A stretch of DNA of 64,000 nucleotides from the NCBI RefSeq assembly GCF_947495565.1, contig NZ_CANLZM010000007.1, forward strand, positions 1 to 64,000. The letters are read 5' to 3'. The position numbers and the translations under genes are program-made. Origin of the DNA: an uncultured Pontibacter sp. (lineage in GTDB: Bacteria > Bacteroidota > Bacteroidia > Cytophagales > Hymenobacteraceae). The notes beneath the pieces were generated by a model. It had not been told where the DNA came from. It worked only from the letters and a program-made list of their open reading frames with translations, and did not search any database. Below, piece by piece: positions 32,901-39,657 of the stretch. Positions within the stretch are counted from its first letter, which is position 1. Each line of letters begins with the position of its first letter.

Positions 32901-35617
32901 AACCCGTCGAAGCTCTTGCCTCTAATTGTTACTAGTGTTTCAGCCAAGCCAGAGGCTGGGTTAAATGTGATCTCGTAAGGCACTGGTATAACAACGAAGT
33001 CTCCCTCGCTGCTTACAGGGCCTGATGCTGTTTCAACAGTGATTTCACCTGTTGTTGCATTTGCAGGCACTGTGGTTGTAATTGTCTTTCCGTCTGTGCT
33101 TACAGTAAATGCTCCGTCTGCAACAGCCACACCGTTAAATGCTACTGAGGTGGCGCTTCCCAACAACCAACCTTCTATGGCTACGGGATCACCAACCTTG
33201 CCTTCTGCAGGGCTGAATCTCACGATTTCTGGTGCAGTAATAACTCTGAATGATTCCGTGTTGGCAAAACCAGCGCGGTTTGTTACAGTAAGTACACCTG
33301 TAACAGCATTTGCCGGAACGGCTACTTTAATTTCTGTTCCGCTAGCAGATACGAAGTCAGCAGAATCAACTGCTACTACAGTTGGGTTACCCTCTCCATC
33401 AGCCGCACCTACAAATGCTACACGCTCAACACCAGCAAAAAACTGGCCGCTGATTGTTACTACATCGCCAACAATACCCTCCAGAGGAGAGATGGCAGAA
33501 ACAACCGGCTGCTGAATGATTACAAAGTCATTCTCGCTTGCGCCGGTGCCGTTTTCAGATGTTACAGTAATCTTACCAGTCACAGCTGAAGCTGGAACAG
33601 CAGCAGTGATGGTCTCAGCATCAACTACAGTGAAGCCTTCCACTCCTTCTGAGGCTGGCTGCAACGCCACTCCGCCGAAGGTCACCTCTGTTGCTCCAGT
33701 AAAGTTAAAGCCACTGATAGTAACCAGGTCGCTGGCCAAACCTAGAGTCGGGTTAAAGCTGTTAACAATAGGCCTGATGATAACTGCGAATGTTTGTTCC
33801 GTAACAACAGGATTAAAGCGGCTGTTTACCTGCAGCTCGCCTGTTACAGCGCCAGCCGGTACGGCTACTCTTATTTGTGTGTCGTTTATAGAAACAAAAT
33901 TGGCCGCGTCAACTGTTACATCATCGCTCGACTCACTGCCTTCTACAGCAGCACCTAAGAAAGTTACGCTAGTCACGCCAGTTAAGTACTGGCCGCTAAT
34001 CGTTACGACATCACCGATGATGCCCTCCGTAGGAGAGATGGTAGAGACAACTGGCTGCTGGATGATCAAGAAGTCATCTTCGCTTGTGCCAGAACCACCT
34101 TCTACAGTAGTTACTGTAACTTTAGCTGTCATAGCTCCTTCAGGAACAATTGTGCTAATTTCTGTACCTTCTGCATTTACAGTAAAGCCTGGATTTCCTT
34201 CTGCTGTGTTCGGAACAACTATATTTCCAAATCTAACTTCTGTAGTATTGGTAAAATACTGTCCGGAGATAACAACAGCATCTCCTGGCAAACCAAAAGT
34301 TGGCTGCAGACTAGCAACCACAGGAGCAGGGATAAATGTAAATGCGCCTATAGTAGTTACTGATTTATTATCAGCTGTAGTTAGTTTAATCTTACCTGTG
34401 GCAGCTCCTGCCGGCACTATTACTACTAATTGTGTATCGCTGGTGTATGGCAACTTAACAGCACCTTCCTTATCATCTTCTGTAGTGGCTTCGTTTCCAA
34501 GGAAAGTAACCTTGGAAACGCTAGAGAGATTAGAACCAAATATAGTTACCTCTTTTCCGGCTCCGCCTACAGTTGGGGCAAATTCAGTACCTGTTGCTAT
34601 TTTTGGAGCAGGCACTGTAAAATCTGCTATGCTTGTGCTGCTTCCGGCAGGGCTGGATACCGTTATCTTGCCTGTGCTTGCGCCAAAAGGAACAACAGCT
34701 CTGATTTCTGTATCACTTATAACATTAATTTCAGTGGCAGGGACTTTATTGAAAGTAACTGCGTCTACGCCTGTAAAGAATTTACCTTTGATACTAACTG
34801 TTATTCCTGCGTTACCAGTGGTTGGCGTAAATGCGTTTGTAAAGGCAATTGCCGGAGCCGGAACAGTAAACTCTGTTGCGCTTACCACAGTGCCAGAGGG
34901 TGTTTCAACTTCTATATTGCCAGTACTTGCACCAAGTGGCACTTGAGTGGCTATGGAAGTACCTTCTGGATTTACAGTGAAGGCTACATCCACACCGCCG
35001 ATACTTACTCTTGTAGCTCCTGAAAACAAGTAGCCTGAAATTGTAATGGGTGTTGTCGGCACTCCTGAAGCCGGAGCGAAAGCGGTGATTTCCGGAGCCG
35101 CAGTAAGTTCTAATGCATCAAGCAGCAGGTAAGCGTTAGAAATGCTCTTTAGAGAGAATTTCACAAATCTTGCATTAGCTGAAATTAGGTCATTATACCT
35201 GGTTGGGCTTGCCGTCTCCGGCTTAAGATCTTCGCCGACTACTGTATAGGTCGCACCATCTACAGAGTAGGCTACATCAAATGCAACAGCATAGTCTGCT
35301 CTTGTTGTTGCCGTTCTTAAGGAATAGCTTAGCCGTAGCGGCAAATTCCCACCATTATCATACTGAATAATGATAGAGGCTCCTGGCTGTCTGAATTGCG
35401 CAGATCCTCCGGCTGTACTTGGAGCCAAGTCAGCACCATCAACGCTTAACGCATTTAACGTCCAACCTGGTAGGCTACTGCCTCTCCAAGGGCCGTTATG
35501 AGATACAGGCAGCGTCGCCTGGGCCATACTTATGGATATTATTCCTAGCAGGAAGACCCACTGCAGCAGCAGCGGCCTGAGAAGTCGTTTAATAGGGGGG
35601 GTGTAGATTTGTGCCAT
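29921..35617 (-). CDS. Giant secreted protein with 16 IPT/TIG domains and T9SS sorting domain
   Basis: About 1,898 residues from the ATG at 35617. Order: signal peptide (PLLLQWVFLLGIISISMAQA), an N-terminal beta-rich discoidin- or lectin-like domain to about residue 170, sixteen IPT/TIG immunoglobulin-like repeats of about 89 residues (about 172-1592), a further beta-sandwich, a fibronectin-like segment (LPVELISFKAAL...VLLTWATASEENNSHFEVE) and a type A T9SS sorting domain at about 1815-1898 (VAPNPINYNSKLFV, KGMYVLSVEL). Repeats carry the FSP..G..G..VTISG motif and end in VP..A.TG.I.V. It should be a long rod-like surface adhesin. Repeat 4 resembles 6, 5 resembles 7 and 11 resembles 13. An in-frame upstream ATG at 35683 is less likely. 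Confidence 0.9.
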   Translation of the reverse strand: MAQIYTPPIKRLLRPLLLQWVFLLGIISISMAQATLPVSHNGPWRGSSLPGWTLNALSVDGADLAPSTAGGSAQFRQPGASIIIQYDNGGNLPLRLSYSLRTATTRADYAVAFDVAYSVDGATYTVVGEDLKPETASPTRYNDLISANARFVKFSLKSISNAYLLLDALELTAAPEITAFAPASGVPTTPITISGYLFSGATRVSIGGVDVAFTVNPEGTSIATQVPLGASTGNIEVETPSGTVVSATEFTVPAPAIAFTNAFTPTTGNAGITVSIKGKFFTGVDAVTFNKVPATEINVISDTEIRAVVPFGASTGKITVSSPAGSSTSIADFTVPAPKIATGTEFAPTVGGAGKEVTIFGSNLSSVSKVTFLGNEATTEDDKEGAVKLPYTSDTQLVVIVPAGAATGKIKLTTADNKSVTTIGAFTFIPAPVVASLQPTFGLPGDAVVISGQYFTNTTEVRFGNIVVPNTAEGNPGFTVNAEGTEISTIVPEGAMTAKVTVTTVEGGSGTSEDDFLIIQQPVVSTISPTEGIIGDVVTISGQYLTGVTSVTFLGAAVEGSESSDDVTVDAANFVSINDTQIRVAVPAGAVTGELQVNSRFNPVVTEQTFAVIIRPIVNSFNPTLGLASDLVTISGFNFTGATEVTFGGVALQPASEGVEGFTVVDAETITAAVPASAVTGKITVTSENGTGASENDFVIIQQPVVSAISPLEGIVGDVVTISGQFFAGVERVAFVGAADGEGNPTVVAVDSADFVSASGTEIKVAVPANAVTGVLTVTNRAGFANTESFRVITAPEIVRFSPAEGKVGDPVAIEGWLLGSATSVAFNGVAVADGAFTVSTDGKTITTTVPANATTGEITVETASGPVSSEGDFVVIPVPYEITFNPASGLAETLVTIRGKSFDGFTEVAFNGVAADISGAAIVEQELDGVPTGYQLLSVEVPRNATTGKVSITAAGGTGTSEAIFTVPTPTEITFTPTTSYAYQAVVIRGKNFKNVEEITFNGEAADLAAAVFGTDGEFETITIPAPFDAGTGVVTVTTPAGPGSSVAEYAVIEPSISGITAVNGYAGYTQLTITGENFTKYFDSTSGQESEKKPVVTFAGAVATVDDNKYSDTSIEVLVPESATTGRIRVESGSGIGESEIFYILAPVITNITPTTAYAGQTVTITGDNFIDVTGLSFKGIAITDFTATEGAKGGKITFKAPFVSNTGAGLGTLRVTTKSGSSSTTNNFTVIKPEITGINPTRQYAGLSRTVTLTGSNFEKYYNGTDVVEKDPIVRFTGNTSPASLISSTDSEIVAVVPAGATTGAITVESGSGIGQSGSLTIIGTPTISSFSPAADIEEGTVTINGTFFDEATKVTFLGAEGDASDDKVIAKEDFVSATNSSIQVRVPVGANTGKLAVTNLNATNDTGVSANRFRVVKAPIVEGFSPESGPSNSSVTITGENLTDVDVIQVYFRGHNNTEEQATVTDFDNFIGTSITVTVPVRAISGVIRVVNTAGQTTTVDAFDVTSPLITGFENNSGPITSARVNETIKIKGYKLSDVSTVQFTGFTTSQFLELDENTLEVKVPRGARTGKVTVNALGGSATSVDNLTIVEPTITVTPASLATFGAEENTLSAPQQYNVSAVNLEPGEGVTISVTRSNQFQISLDGVDYSAGPLVLAATDGTLTQTPIFVRYAPTEIDYHSATIANVSPNAVTRNVSVTGNSVTPLPVELISFKAALQNNNVLLTWATASEENNSHFEVEMSRDAKDGFEKIGHVDSKATNSSIKLDYEFTHKLGNITGAVYYRLKQVDTDGTVDYSKVVAVNVKARELVQQLLVAPNPINYNSKLFVTAEVSGKAKLTLHSMTGKKVYAKVVELEQGQNEVQLPVYDKLSKGMYVLSVELNEQVSQIKLMKE

Positions 35618-36063
35618 AGCTTGAACTATAAGTATATAATGAAATTTTCTTGTGCTATTTTTAACAAAGCATAATTGCCACAAAATAAGATAATTTATTA
35701 ATCATATAGGCAATGTAATGCTGTATTTTTTTATGGAGTTAATAAAATTCTTATAAACGGGTGTAAACTGCTAAGACAGGTAAATAACCATTAGCTAACC
35801 TATTATGCTTTATAACTCACACAAGAGCCTATCTCAGTAAAAAACAGTGTCTGCACTTTAAATTTCAGCATTTTAAGCGCTATGAAACTAATCCTATTTA
35901 TTAAAAAAAGCTAATTTTTAGCCTTTCTTGGCATAATGCAATAAGTTATATCCAATTTTTTAACCAAAACAGCAGATACAGTAGAATTATAATGCAAAAT
36001 TGCTACATGATAATGTCGCAACATATTGCTTATGAGAGCAAAACAGATTTGTCACCCAAGATT
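35618..36063. other. AT-rich upstream region of the giant gene
   Basis: About 446 bases without a coding frame. It is markedly AT-rich compared with its surroundings and should hold the promoter of the minus-strand giant gene. No strong hairpin or TAnnTTTG box at the usual distance was clear. One AAGTATA lies close to the start codon. Confidence 0.5.
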
Positions 36064-36759
36064 TCAGCCTTTGCGCGCCACAGGGTAAGGCCTATCTATA
36101 TTTGATTGAATGAAAAGTTGGTATGTGTCTAAGTCTAACGCGATGAGGTTGCCATAGGCGGCATTTTTGTAATAGACACAACCGGCATCCAGGTTTAGCT
36201 TCTGGTCTTTATGGGAGGTGGATTTTTTGATGGAGTGGAGTGGGGTAGGTGTATGGCCATGCAGCAGTTTCTTATAACCGAGTCGCTCCCATTCAGGTTT
36301 ATAGTCCCTGATGTTCAGCATTGCCTCTTTGTCTGAGAAAATGTCGTCTTGCTTAAAATCAAAGCCTGCGTGCACCAGGAAGTAATCGGGCAGTTCTAAG
36401 TAATAAGGCAGGCTGCACAGGAAATCAGTATACTTATCAGGCAAGTGTTCAAAACCAGTAATTCCGAAGCTCTGCAGCACCAGCTCCTGCTCTATAGATG
36501 TCAGGTTAAGCGCTTTTTTACCCTTTTTCACTGATTTCAGCAGCATCTGGTCGTGGTTGCCGCGCAGGCAATGCACCTGGTAATGCTGCTTTTGAAGGTG
36601 AAGCACAAAATCTATTACGCCTTTAGAGTCTGGGCCTTTATTTACCAGATCGCCAAGCAAATAAAGCTCATCATTTTTATTGAGTTGGAGTTGATCTTGC
36701 ACCAGGGCTTTTAAGGTTCGGGCACAACCGTGAATGTCTGTTATGGCGTAGCGGGGCAT
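36064..36759 (-). CDS. PPP-type metallophosphoesterase
   Basis: A 231-residue serine/threonine phosphatase-like enzyme. Metal ligands are visible in TDIHG (residues 7-11), GDLVNKGPDS, RGNHDQM near 70-76, and later His in FLVHAGF and LLHGHTP. This is the bacterial PrpA/ApaH-like class that acts on phosphoproteins or dinucleotide polyphosphates, and the substrate cannot be told from sequence. It stands alone, with a TATCTTTG box before its ATG that abuts the terminator of the upstream gene. Confidence 0.93.
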   Translation of the reverse strand: MPRYAITDIHGCARTLKALVQDQLQLNKNDELYLLGDLVNKGPDSKGVIDFVLHLQKQHYQVHCLRGNHDQMLLKSVKKGKKALNLTSIEQELVLQSFGITGFEHLPDKYTDFLCSLPYYLELPDYFLVHAGFDFKQDDIFSDKEAMLNIRDYKPEWERLGYKKLLHGHTPTPLHSIKKSTSHKDQKLNLDAGCVYYKNAAYGNLIALDLDTYQLFIQSNIDRPYPVARKG

Positions 36760-36791
36760 ATCATTCGTTTTTGCTTGACCTTGGCGGCCGG

Positions 36792-36799
36792 CAAAGATA
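36792..36799 (-). promoter_or_regulatory. -7 box TATCTTTG for the phosphatase gene
   Basis: On the minus strand TATCTTTG lies three bases after the hairpin at 36803-36837 and 32 bases before the ATG at 36759. Confidence 0.5.
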
Positions 36800-36802
36800 A
36801 TA

Positions 36803-36837
36803 CAGAAATAGCACCCGTTGTGCAGGTGCTATTTCTG
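36803..36837 (-). terminator. Hairpin after the 79-residue protein gene
   Basis: A perfect 13-bp stem, CAGAAATAGCACC (36803-36815) and GGTGCTATTTCTG (36825-36837), has a 9-base loop. There is no pure T run, but TATTATCTTTG follows on the minus strand and doubles as the next promoter box. Confidence 0.7.
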
Positions 36838-36857
36838 ATAAAACAATGTTAGGTATG

Positions 36858-37097
36858 TTAATTATACTTGTTGTTGTCAATCTCAGGCTTATTCGTGTTG
36901 CGGTTTGGGTTATTTGTCAAAGTGTTTTCCCCAGCCGCCTGGTCAGGCCCTTCAGTGTGTTTTTTCTTCAGCTCTTCATGCTCGGCGCGGGTTTGGTTTG
37001 GATCAACGGGTTTGCCGCCTGCTGCCTTGTCCTGTCCGCGTCCGGTTGGCTTTCCTTTATTTTCCCCTCCGGGCTGTGTGTGCTTATATGATGGCAT
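36858..37097 (-). CDS. Small hydrophilic disordered protein (79 aa)
   Basis: Unrecognised. The protein is almost entirely Gly, Lys, Asn, Glu, Pro and Gln, with no hydrophobic core or Cys, and is predicted to be unstructured. It resembles small stress or desiccation proteins in composition only. A strong Shine-Dalgarno (AGGAGGAAATC just before the ATG), rare in this window, supports this frame over the three opposite frames. It lies beside a second hydrophilic protein and a stress-type SDR on the same strand. Confidence 0.72.
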   Translation of the reverse strand: MPSYKHTQPGGENKGKPTGRGQDKAAGGKPVDPNQTRAEHEELKKKHTEGPDQAAGENTLTNNPNRNTNKPEIDNNKYN

Positions 37098-37120
37098 GAT
37101 TTCCTCCTTTTTTTAAGTTT

Positions 37121-37161
37121 AAAGTATGGCCGGAGCAGTTTATACTTGCCGGCCATACTTT
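37121..37161. repeat. Hairpin with TATACTT loop between two small hydrophilic genes
   Basis: A perfect 13-bp stem, AAAGTATGGCCGG (37121-37133) and CCGGCCATACTTT (37149-37161), has a loop holding TATACTT. Two more heptamers follow within 35 bases. There is no T tract after the hairpin on the minus strand, so it may be an attenuating or processing structure and not a plain terminator. Confidence 0.7.
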
Positions 37162-37191
37162 GCAATCAATTTTATACTTAGGTTTTATACT

Positions 37192-37491
37192 TTAAGAGCC
37201 TCGCCCCTCGTCTTCAGTACGCATGTTGTCTGGCGGCTGGATGCCATCGTCGGCAAAGTCGTTTACACCGGTGGCGCTTGGGCCTTCCGAGGCAGTATCA
37301 CTGCCATAGCCCTCTTTGCCGTCGCGGTTACCAAAGCCGCCGCGTTGGTGCTCATTCTTAGGCGGGTCAGCGCCTGGAATAATGTGCCCGGCACGCATTT
37401 CTTCGTTACCCGTATCTTCGTCTATCTCTCGGAAGCCTCGCTTGTTTGGAAGCTGGTTCTTCACTTTACTATCTTCTTTATCTTCAGCCAT
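37192..37491 (-). CDS. Small hydrophilic acidic protein (99 aa)
   Basis: Unrecognised family. It is strongly charged and rich in Asp, Glu, Gly, Asn and Lys, with no Cys and no hydrophobic run (MAEDKEDSKVKNQ, then GYGSDTASEGPSATG), so disorder is likely. Paired with the 79-residue hydrophilic protein and preceded by a GSP39-like SDR, it looks like part of a general-stress gene group. That role is inference from composition and context only. Opposite-strand frames are shadows. Confidence 0.65.
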   Translation of the reverse strand: MAEDKEDSKVKNQLPNKRGFREIDEDTGNEEMRAGHIIPGADPPKNEHQRGGFGNRDGKEGYGSDTASEGPSATGVNDFADDGIQPPDNMRTEDEGRGS

Positions 37492-37571
37492 AATTGTATT
37501 CTTTTAATTAAACTGGCACCCCTTTTAGAAGGCGTGTATAGTTGGGTTTACTCTTTTCAGGCTGCTTTGGT

Positions 37572-38429
37572 TTAGGTTGTTACCATCTCACCGCCATTTA
37601 TATGCATAATCTCACCTATGGTAAAGGCCGAATCCTCGGAGGCCAGATATACGTAAGCCGGGGCCACCTCAGATGGTTGTCCGGCACGTTTCAGAAGGGT
37701 TTTCTGTCCGAACTCCGCTACCTTATCCTCATCAAAAGAGGCAGGGATGAGCGGTGTCCAGATAGGGCCTGGCGCCACACCGTTCACACGGATTTTTTTA
37801 TCGGCTACCATTTGCGCTAAAGTACGGGTAAAAGTAAGTATGGCTCCCTTGGTGGAGGAGTAGTCGAGCAGCAGCTTGTTGCCATGGTAGGCGGTCACGG
37901 AGGTGGTATTGATGATAGTGCTGCCTTCTTTCATGTGGTTCAGGGCCTCTTTCACAAAGTAGAACATCGAGAAGATATTGGTGTCGAAAGTGCGTTTCAG
38001 CTGCTCCTCGGTAATATCCCGGATGTCTTCTTTGGCGTGCTGCTCCCCAGCATTGTTCACCAGCGTGTCCAAGCGGCCAAGTTCCTTTACGGTTTGCTGC
38101 ACGGCCTCGCGGCAGAAAGCCTCTTTGCCCACGTCACCTGAGATCAGCAGGCACTTGCGGCCCTCTTTCTCCACCATCTGCCTGGTGTCTTGGGCATCTT
38201 TGTCCTCGTTGAGGTAAACAATGGCGATATCGGCTCCCTCGCGGGCGAAATGCACCGCTACGGCACGGCCAATTCCGCTGTCGCCGCCGGTAATGAGGGC
38301 TACTTTGCCCTTTAGTTTATCACTGCCTTTGTAGCCATCGCGTATTATCTCCGGTTCTGGTGTCATTTTATGCTCTTTGCCCGGCTGCTCCATCTCCTGC
38401 GGCGGAAAAGATTTTGGTTTGTTTTCCAT
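37572..38429 (-). CDS. SDR family oxidoreductase, general-stress YhdF/GSP39-like
   Basis: A 285-residue short-chain dehydrogenase. After a roughly 40-residue lead with PGKEHKMTPEPEI, typical of the GSP39/YhdF/YghA subfamily, come the cofactor motif TGGDSGIGR (47-55), NNAG, the catalytic Ser in TTSVTAY, and YSSTK with the catalytic Tyr and Lys. GPIWTPLIP is also typical of this subgroup. It probably reduces small aldehydes or ketones with NADP(H). The neighbouring small hydrophilic genes support a stress context. Confidence 0.94.
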   Translation of the reverse strand: MENKPKSFPPQEMEQPGKEHKMTPEPEIIRDGYKGSDKLKGKVALITGGDSGIGRAVAVHFAREGADIAIVYLNEDKDAQDTRQMVEKEGRKCLLISGDVGKEAFCREAVQQTVKELGRLDTLVNNAGEQHAKEDIRDITEEQLKRTFDTNIFSMFYFVKEALNHMKEGSTIINTTSVTAYHGNKLLLDYSSTKGAILTFTRTLAQMVADKKIRVNGVAPGPIWTPLIPASFDEDKVAEFGQKTLLKRAGQPSEVAPAYVYLASEDSAFTIGEIMHINGGEMVTT

Positions 38430-38544
38430 AGATTTTATAGGTTTATAGAATTGTTCACTCGTAAATAAACTTTTAAACTATACGCCTGCTCTGCCTTCAT
38501 GTTTCTGCAAGAATAGGCACAGAGGTAATACTACACGTACCGAT

Positions 38545-38799
38545 ATGTGGAAAGATGAAGATAACAAGTTAGTTTGCAGCCTTACTTTTAAAGACTTTAA
38601 ACAGGCGCTGGCCTTTATGAACGCGGTAGGCGAGGTGGCCGAGGAAATGGACCATCACCCGTGGTGGAGCAACGTGTACAACAGAGTGGAGATAGAGCTC
38701 ACCACCCACGACGCAGGCAACATCGTCACCGAGAAAGACCATAAGCTGGCCAGCCGCATAGACGAAATTTACGACAGGATAAAGGCGGAGAACCGTTGA
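38545..38799 (+). CDS. 4a-hydroxytetrahydrobiopterin dehydratase (PCD/DCoH)
   Basis: An 84-residue pterin-4a-carbinolamine dehydratase, slightly shorter than usual. Active-site marks are the HHP (37-39), WSNVYNRVEIELTTHD with His55, and the closing Asp in EKDH. It regenerates oxidised pterin after aromatic amino acid hydroxylases, but no hydroxylase gene is in the window. It diverges from the SDR gene, and the 115-base gap should carry both promoters. Confidence 0.92.
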   Translation: MWKDEDNKLVCSLTFKDFKQALAFMNAVGEVAEEMDHHPWWSNVYNRVEIELTTHDAGNIVTEKDHKLASRIDEIYDRIKAENR

Positions 38800-38933
38800 T
38801 TATTAGCTGTTGGTTGTTAGTTGATGTTGAGCTGTATTGGCTTACTTCCTGCTTGAAAGCTTTCGCTGTGCCGGAGACGATTGTTATACTTTAAGTCAAG
38901 CAATCGGCAATTTAACAACCAACAATTAAGTAG

Positions 38934-38941
38934 TATCTTTG
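38934..38941 (+). promoter_or_regulatory. -7 box TATCTTTG directly before rsmI
   Basis: TATCTTTG is followed by CGCC and the ATG at 38946, the same four-base arrangement as at gpmI. A TTTA lies about 20 bases upstream as a weak -33 element. Confidence 0.55.
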
Positions 38942-38945
38942 CGCC

Positions 38946-39656
38946 ATGCAGGAACAGGAAAAAACAAGTTTATACCTCGTGCCGACACCCATCGGCAACC
39001 TGGAGGATATTACGCTGCGGGCCATCCGCGTGCTGAAGGAGGTGGATGTTATACTTGCCGAGGATACACGCACCAGCGGAAAGCTGCTGCAGCACTTGGG
39101 TATTGAGAAGCGCATGCATAGCCACCACCTGCACAACGAACACAAGGCCACCGCCCATCTGGTAGATCGCTTGAAGGCCGGAGAGGTAATGGCCCTGATA
39201 TCGGATGCCGGCACGCCTGGCATATCTGACCCTGGTTTTTACCTGGTGCGGGAGTGCCTGAAGAACGATATAAAAATCGAATGCCTGCCGGGTGCCACGG
39301 CTTTTGTGCCTGCCCTGGTAAAATCCGGCTTCAGCTCTGATCGCTTTACTTTTGAAGGCTTCCTGCCTGTAAAAAAAGGAAGACAAACGCGCCTGCAGAA
39401 CCTGGCAGAGGAGGAGCGCACCATGATTTTTTATGAGTCGCCGCACCGCCTGCTCAAGACGCTCACACAGTTTAAAGAGTACTTCGGTGGAGAACGCGAG
39501 GCATCTGTTTCACGTGAAATCTCTAAAATGTTTGAAGAAACCATCAATGGCACTCTGGATGAGCTGATCGAAATCTTCAGCAACAAGGCCATTAAGGGGG
39601 AGTTTGTACTAGTGGTGTCCGGGGCCGCCAAAGGTGGCAAAGCCGATAAAGAATAA
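38946..39656 (+). CDS. rsmI: 16S rRNA (cytidine(1402)-2'-O)-methyltransferase RsmI
   Basis: RsmI methylates the 2'-O of C1402 in the decoding centre of 16S rRNA. The 236-residue protein shows VPTPIGNLEDITLRAI, VILAEDTRTSGKLL, HNEHK, LISDAGTPGISDPG and LPGATAFVPALVKSG, all family signatures. The conserved ILAED segment is written ATA-CTT-GCC, which creates a TATACTT heptamer in a place where the protein leaves no freedom. A DUF4105 gene begins two bases after its stop. Confidence 0.97.
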   Translation: MQEQEKTSLYLVPTPIGNLEDITLRAIRVLKEVDVILAEDTRTSGKLLQHLGIEKRMHSHHLHNEHKATAHLVDRLKAGEVMALISDAGTPGISDPGFYLVRECLKNDIKIECLPGATAFVPALVKSGFSSDRFTFEGFLPVKKGRQTRLQNLAEEERTMIFYESPHRLLKTLTQFKEYFGGEREASVSREISKMFEETINGTLDELIEIFSNKAIKGEFVLVVSGAAKGGKADKE

Positions 39657-39657
39657 G

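Noticed and set aside
33516-34946. Open frame of 476 codons on the plus strand opposite the giant IPT gene, with several more antisense frames nearby
   Set aside because: It is a shadow of the Val/Thr/Ser-rich repeat coding on the minus strand. It shows only low-complexity Val/Thr/Pro/Ala translation, no family motif and no own start signals.
29921-35617. IPT repeats as a CRISPR or other DNA-level repeat array
   Set aside because: Repeat units are protein domains of about 270 bases with diverged DNA. There are no short identical repeats with unique spacers.
36846-37116. Three overlapping plus-strand frames opposite the 79-residue hydrophilic protein
   Set aside because: They lack start signals and family features, whereas the minus-strand frame has a strong Shine-Dalgarno and ends at a hairpin.
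29921-38429. A horizontally acquired island spanning the giant gene and stress genes
   Set aside because: There is no integrase, tRNA, direct repeats or clear composition break other than low heptamer density. The flanking genes look native.
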